A stretch of 64,000 bases of DNA from Pararge aegeria (Eukaryota > Arthropoda > Insecta > Lepidoptera > Nymphalidae): NCBI RefSeq assembly GCF_905163445.1, contig NC_053180.1, positions 12,018,701-12,082,700 on the forward strand, written 5' to 3'. Shown in pieces: positions 57,081 through 64,000 of this stretch; the stretch's first letter is position 1, and each line of letters begins with the position of its first letter. Below the pieces are notes generated by a model. The model was not told where the DNA came from. It worked only from the letters and a program-made list of their open reading frames with translations, and searched no databases. The position numbers were made by a program, and so were the translations under genes.

Positions 57081-60000
57081 CTTTAGACTGCATATCACAC
57101 TTCAATATTTTAATGTCTAAAAAATTAAATAACAGAAAGTATAATTTTTTTTGGCAACCCTATAGACCCGACAGCCTAGAACTCTTAAAATTCCGATAGA
57201 TCACTACTAACACTAAAACATAATTAAAATTGAAGCCTAGAACACTCGTACTTTAGACTGCATATCACACGTCAATATTTTAATATCGAAAAAATTACAT
57301 AACAGAAAGTTTAATTAATTTTGGCAACCCTATATTCCACACAGCCTAGAACTCTTTAATTTTTGATAAAACACTACTAACACTACAACACAATTAAAAT
57401 TCAAGCCTAGAACTCTCGTACTTTAGACTGCATATCACACGTCAATATTTTAATATCGAAAAATTAGATTACTTGGTTTGTATTTTTTTTAAGAAACCCA
57501 TCCTACAGCCTAAAACTCTTTTGTTTCCGATAGAACACTACTTACACTAAAACATAATTAAAATTGAAGCCTAGAACACTCGTACTTTAGACTGCATATC
57601 ACACGTCAATATTTTAATATCGAAAAAATTAAATAACAGAAAGTATAATTATTTTTGGCAACCCTATAGACCACACAGCCTAGAACTCTTTAATTACTGA
57701 TAGAACACTTCTTACACTATAACACAATTAAAATTGAAGCCTAGAACACACATACTTTAGACTGCATATCACACGTCAATATTTTAATATCGAAAAAATT
57801 ACATAACAGAAAGTTTAATTATTTTTGGCAACCCTATATTCCACACAGCCTAGAACTCTTCAGTTTCCGATAGAACACTACTAACACTATAACATAATTA
57901 AAATTCAAGCCTAGAACACTCGTACTTTAGACTGCATATCACACGTCAATATTTTAATATCGAAAAATTAGATTACTTGATTTGTATTTTTTTTAAGAAA
58001 CCCATCCTACAGCCTAGAACTCTTTAAATTCCGATAGATCACTACTAACACTAAAACAAAATTAAAATTGAAGCCTAGAACACTCGTACTTTAGACTGCA
58101 TATCACACGTAAATATTTTAATGTCTAAAAAATTAAATAACAGAGTGTATAATTTTTTTTGGCAACCCTATAGACCACACAGCCTAGAACTCTTTAATTT
58201 TTGATAAACCACTTCCTACACTATGACACAATTAAAATTCAAGCCTAGAACACTCGTACTTTAGACTGCATAACACACGTCAATATTTAAATTTCAGAAA
58301 AAATGTATTACTTGAGTTATATTTTTTTTTAGAAACCCTTGACATACCACAGCCTAGAACTCTTTTGTTTCCGATAGAACACTACTAACACTACAACACA
58401 ATTAAAATTCAAGCCTAGAACACTCGTACTTTAGACTGCATAGCACACGTCAATATTTTAATATCGAATAAATTACATAACAGAAAGTTTAATTATTTTT
58501 GGCAACCCTTTATTCCACACAGCCTAGAACTCTTTTGTTTCCGATAGAACACTACTAACACTATAATATAATTTAAATTCAAGCCTAGAACACTCGTACT
58601 TTAGACTGCATATCACACGTCAATATTTTAATATCGAAAAATTAAATTACTTGGTTTGTATTTTTTTTTAAGAAACCCATCCTACAGCCTAGAACTGTTT
58701 TGTTTCCGATAGAACACTACTTACACTAAAACATAATTAAAATTGAAGCCTAGAACACTCGTACTTTAGACTGCATATCACACGTCAATATTTTAATATC
58801 GAATAAATTACATAACAGAAAGTTTAATTATTTTTGGCAACCCTATAGACAACACAGCCTAGAACTCTTTAATTTTTGATAAAACACTTCTTACACTATA
58901 ACACAATTAAAATTCAAGCCTAGAACACTTGTACTTTAGACTGCATATCACACGTCAATATTTTAATATCGAATAAATTACATAACAGAAAGTTTAATTA
59001 TTTTTGGCAACCCTATATTCCACACAGCCTAGAACTCTTTAATTTTTGATAAAACACTACTAACACTACAACACAATTAAAATTCAAGTCTAGAACACTC
59101 GTACTTTAGACTGCATATCACACGTCAATATTTAAATTTCAGAAAAATTAAATTACTTGGTTTGTATTTTTTTTTAAGAAACCCATCCTACAGCCTAGAA
59201 CTCTTTTGTTTCCGATAGAACACTACTTACACTAAAACATAATTAAAATTGAAGCCTAGAACACTCGTACTTTAGACTGCATATCACACGTCAATATTTT
59301 AATATCGAATAAATTACATAACAGAAAGTTTAATTATTTTTGGCAACCCTATAGACAACACAGCCTAGAACTCTTTAATTTTTGATAAAACACTTCTTAC
59401 ACTATAACACAATTAAAATTCAAGCCTAGAACACTTGTACTTTAGACTGCATATCACACGTCAATATTTTAATATCGAATAAATTACATAACAGAAAGTT
59501 TAATTATTTTTGGCAACCCTTTATTCCACACAGCCTAGAACTCTTTTGTTTCCGATAGAACACTACTAACACTATAATATAATTTAAATTCAAGCCTAGA
59601 ACACTCGTACTTTAGACTGCATATCACACGTCAATATTTTAATATCGAAAAATTAAATTACTTGGTTTGTATTTTTTTTTAAGAAACCCATCCTACAGCC
59701 TAGAACTCTTTTGTTTCCGATAGAACACTACTTACACTAAAACATAATTAAAATTGAAGCCTAGAACACTCGTACTTTAGACTGCATATCACACGTCAAT
59801 ATTTTAATATCGAATAAATTACATAACAGAAAGTTTAATTATTTTTGGCAACCCTATAGACAACACAGCCTAGAACTCTTTAATTTTTGATAAAACACTT
59901 CTTACACTATAACACAATTAAAATTCAAGCCTAGAACACTTGTACTTTAGACTGCATATCACACGTCAATATTTTAATATCGAATAAATTACATAACAGA

Positions 60001-63000
60001 AAGTTTAATTATTTTTGGCAACCCTATATTCCACACAGCCTAGAACTCTTTAATTTTTGATAAAACACTACTAACACTACAACACAATTAAAATTCAAGT
60101 CTAGAACACTCGTACTTTAGACTGCATATCACACGTCAATATTTAAATTTCAGAAAAATTTTATTACTTGAGTTGTATTTTTTTTCGAAACCTTTGACAT
60201 ACCACAGCCTAGAACTCTTTTGTTTCCGATAGAACACTACTAACAATATAACATAATTAAAATTCAAGCCTAGAACACTCGTACTTTTGACTGCATATCA
60301 CACGTCAATATTTAAATTTCAGAAAAAATTTATTACTTGAGTTATATTTTTTTTTAGAAACCCTTGACATACCACAGCCTAGAACTCTTTTGTTTCCGAT
60401 AGAACACTACTAACACTATAACATAATTAAAATTCAAGCCTAGAACACTCGTACTTTAGACTGCATATCACACGTCAATATTTAAATATCGAAAAAATTA
60501 CATAACAGACAGTTTAATTATTTTTGGCAACCCTATATTCCACACAGCCTAGAACTCTTTTGTTTCCGATAGAACACTACTAACACTATAACATAATTAA
60601 AATACAAGCCTAGAACACTCGTTCTTTAGACTGCATATCACACGTCAATATTTTCATATCGAAAAAATTAAATAACAGAAAGTATAATTATTTTTGGCAA
60701 CCCTATAGACCACACAGCCTAGAACTCTTTAATTACTGATAGAACACTTCTTACACTATATCAAAATTAAAATTCAAGCCTAGAACACACGTACTTTAGA
60801 CTGCATATCACACGTCAATATTTTAATATCGAAAAATTAGATTACTTGGTTTGTATTTTTTTTAAGAAACCCATCCTACAGCCTAAAACTCTTTTGTTTC
60901 CGATAGAACACTACTAACACTATAACATAATTAAAATTCAAGCCTAGAACACTCGTACTTTAGACTGCATATCACACGTCAATATTTAAATATCGAAAAA
61001 ATTACATAACAGACAGTTTAATTATTTTTGGCAACCCTATATTCCACACAGCCTAGTACTCTTTTGTTTCCGATAGAACACTACTAACACTATAATATAA
61101 TTAAAATTCAAGCCTAGAACACTCGTACTTTAGACTGCATATCACACGTCAATATTTTAATATCGAAAAATTAAATTACTTGGTTTGTATTTTTTTTTAA
61201 GAAACCCATCCTACAGCCTAGAACTCTTTTGTTTCCGATAGAACACTACTTACACTAAAACATAATTAAAATTGAAGCCTAGAACACTCGTACTTTAGAC
61301 TGCATATCACACGTCAATATTTTAATATCGAAAAAATTAAATAACAGAAAGTATAATTATTTTTGGCAACCCTATAGACCACACAGCCTAGAACTCTTTA
61401 ATTACTGATAGAACACTTCTTACACTATATCACAATTAAAATTCAAGCCTAGAACACACGTACTTTAGACTGCATATCACACGTCAATATTTTAATATCG
61501 AAAAAATTACATAACAGAAAGTTTAATTATTTTTGGCAACCCTATATTCCACACAGCCTAGAACTCTTTAATTTTTGATAAAACACTACTAACACTATAA
61601 CATAATTAAAATTCAAGCCTAGAACTCTCGTACTTTAGACTGCATATCACATGTCAATATTTTAATATCGAAAAATTAGATTACTTGGTTTGTATTTTTT
61701 TTAAGAAACCCATCCTACAGCCTAAAACTCTTTTGTTTCCGATAGAACACTACTTACACTAAAACATAATTAAAATTGAAGCCTAGAACACTCGTACTTT
61801 AGACTGCATATCACACGTAAATATTTTAATGTCTAAAAAATTAAATAACAGAGTGTATAATCTTTTTTGGCAACCCTATAGACCACACAGCCTAGAACTC
61901 TTTAATTTTTGATAAACCACTTCCTACACTATGACACAATTAAAATTCAAGCCTAGAACACTCGTACTTTAGACTGCATATCACACGTCAATATTTTAAT
62001 ATCGAATAAATTACATAACAGAAAGTTTAATTTTTTTTGGCAACCCTATATTCCACACAGCCTAGAACTCTTTTGTTTCCGATAGAACACAACTAACACT
62101 ATAATATAATTAAAATTCAAGCCTAGAACACTCGTACTTTAGACTGCATATCACACGTCAATATTTTAATGTCTAAAAAATTAAATAACAGAGTGTATAA
62201 TCTTTTTTGGCAACCCTATAGACCACACAGCCTAGAACTCTTTAATTTTTGATAAACCACTTCCTACACTATGACACAATTAAAATTCAAGCCTAGAACT
62301 CTCGTACTTTAGACTGCATATCACATGTCAATATTTTAATATCGAAAAATTAGATTACTTGGTTTGTATTTTTTTTAAGAAACCCATCCTACAGCCTAAA
62401 ACTCTTTTGTTTCCGATAGAACACTACTTACACTAAAACATAATTAAAATTGAAGCCTAGAACACTCGTACTTTAGACTGCATATCACACGTAAATATTT
62501 TAATGTCTAAAAAATTAAATAACAGAGTGTATAATTTTTTTTGGCAACCCTATAGACCACACAGCCTAGAACTCTTTAATTTTTGATAAACCACTTCCTA
62601 CACTATGACACAATTAAAATTCAAGCCTAGAACACTCGTACTTTAGACTGCATATCACACGTCAATATTTTAATATCGAATAAATTACATAACAGAAAGT
62701 TTAATTATTTTTGGCAACCCTATATTCCACACAGCCTAGAACTCTTTTGTTTCCGATAGAACACAACTAACACTATAATATAATTAAAATTCAAGCCTAG
62801 AACACTCGTACTTTAGACTGCATATCACACGTCAATATTTTAATATCGAAAAATTAAATTACTTGGTTTGTATTTTTTTTTAAGAAACCCATCCTACAGC
62901 CTAGAACTCTTTTGTTTCCGATAGAACACTACTTACACTAAAACATAATTAAAATTGAAGCCTAGAACACTCGTACTTTAGACTGCATATCACACGTCAA

Positions 63001-64000
63001 TATTTTAATATCGAATAAATTACATAACAGAAAGTTTAATTATTTTTGGCAACCCTATATTTCACACAGCCTAGAACTCTTCTGTTTCCGATAGAACACT
63101 ACTAACACTATAATATAATTAAAATTCAAGCCAAGAACACTCGTACTTTAGACTGCATATCACACGTCAATATTTTAATATCGAAAAAATTACATAACAG
63201 AAAGTTTAATTATTTTTGGCAACCCTATATTCCACACAGCCTAGAACTCTTTAATTTTTGATAAAACACTACTAACACTATAACATAATTAAAATTCAAG
63301 CCTAGAACTCTCGTACTTTAGACTGCATATCACATGTCAATATTTTAATATCGAAAAATTAGATTACTTGGTTTGTATTTTTTTTAAGAAACCCATCCTA
63401 CAGCCTAAAACTCTTTTGTTTCCGATAGAACACTACTTACACTAAAACATAATTAAAATTGAAGCCTAGAACACTCGTACTTTAGACTGCATATCACACG
63501 TAAATATTTTAATGTCTAAATAATTAAATAACAGAGTGTATAATTTTTTTTGGCAACCCTATAGACCACACAGCCTAGAACTCTTTAATTTTTGATAAAC
63601 CACTTCCTACACTATGACACAATTAAAATTCAAGCCTAGAACACTCGTACTTTAGACTGCATATCACACGTCAATATTTTAATATCGAATAAATTACATA
63701 ACAGAAAGTTTAATTTTTTTTGGCAACCCTATATTCCACACAGCCTAGAACTCTTTTGTTTCCGATAGAACACAACTAACACTATAATATAATTAAAATT
63801 CAAGCCTAGAACACTCGTACTTTAGACTGCATATCACACGTCAATATTTTAATATCGAAAAATTAAATTACTTGGTTTGTATTTTTTTTTAAGAAACCCA
63901 TCCTACAGCCTAGAACTCTTTTGTTTCCGATAGAACACTACTTACACTAAAACATAATTAAAATTGAAGCCTAGAACACTCGTACTTTAGGCTGCATATC
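57081..64000 (+). repeat. Satellite array with ~170 bp monomer and higher-order organisation
   Basis: The anchor CTTTAGACTGCATATCACAC (or a close variant) occurs 42 times between 57081 and 63985. Of the 41 intervals, 28 are 170 bp, 12 are 164-166 bp and one is 169 bp. Three monomer types differ in the stretch after the anchor: a type with TTTTTGGCAACCCTATA, a short type with TACTTGGTTTGTATTTTTTT, and a rarer one with TACTTGAGTTATATTTTT. The short type usually recurs every third unit, giving a ~505 bp higher-order repeat. No reading frame. The array leaves the window on the right. It lies 1.9 kb after the last dpr exon seen and is presumably intronic. Confidence 0.97.

Noticed and set aside
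57081..64000. CRISPR-like regularly spaced repeat
   Set aside because: The genome is eukaryotic, the whole 170-bp unit is repeated rather than a short repeat with unique spacers, and there are no cas genes.

Overview
This is a eukaryotic, AT-rich, intron-dominated window, almost certainly from a butterfly or moth. The evidence is a low gene density, dense tRNA-derived SINE copies with A/B-box heads, 3' ends of LINEs that recur throughout lepidopteran genomes, and one well-conserved insect neuronal gene with very long introns.

The only host gene I can support is a member of the dpr family (defective proboscis extension response; two-Ig cell-surface proteins that bind DIPs at synapses). It lies on the + strand and spans most of the window. 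Four coding exons are visible: a signal-peptide exon (4056-4145) and three exons that together build the first Ig domain (42066-42265, 50362-50463, 54800-54908). All have good splice sites and their phases join without a stop (1, 0, 0, then phase 1 out of the window). The 5' UTR and promoter probably lie upstream of the window, and the second Ig domain and C-terminus downstream.

The first coding intron (about 37.9 kb) is packed with transposon debris. Its largest resident is a ~5.1 kb DIRS1-type tyrosine-recombinase retrotransposon (36131-41249). It has the diagnostic split inverted terminal repeats and internal complementary region, a gag with an apparent spliceosomal intron, RT/RNase H/methyltransferase-like coding sequence, and a tyrosine recombinase with H-x-x-R and Tyr motifs. 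The coding regions are frameshifted and internally deleted, but the inverted repeats still match over about 145 bp. Smaller elements include tRNA SINEs, jockey- and RTE-like LINE tails, an I-like LINE fragment with RNase H remnants, a TTAA-flanked inverted-repeat element, a hAT-like MITE and a GC-rich inverted-repeat element.

The last ~7.2 kb (about 56790 to the window end) is a tandem satellite with a ~170 bp monomer. It has higher-order structure: a 164-166 bp variant recurs mostly every third unit (about 505 bp). The left edge decays into diverged units, and the array runs off the right end. It follows the last visible dpr exon, so it is probably intronic. The most noteworthy items are this higher-order satellite and the intron-bearing DIRS element. 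Most short ORFs in the window are chance reading frames or pieces of repeats.
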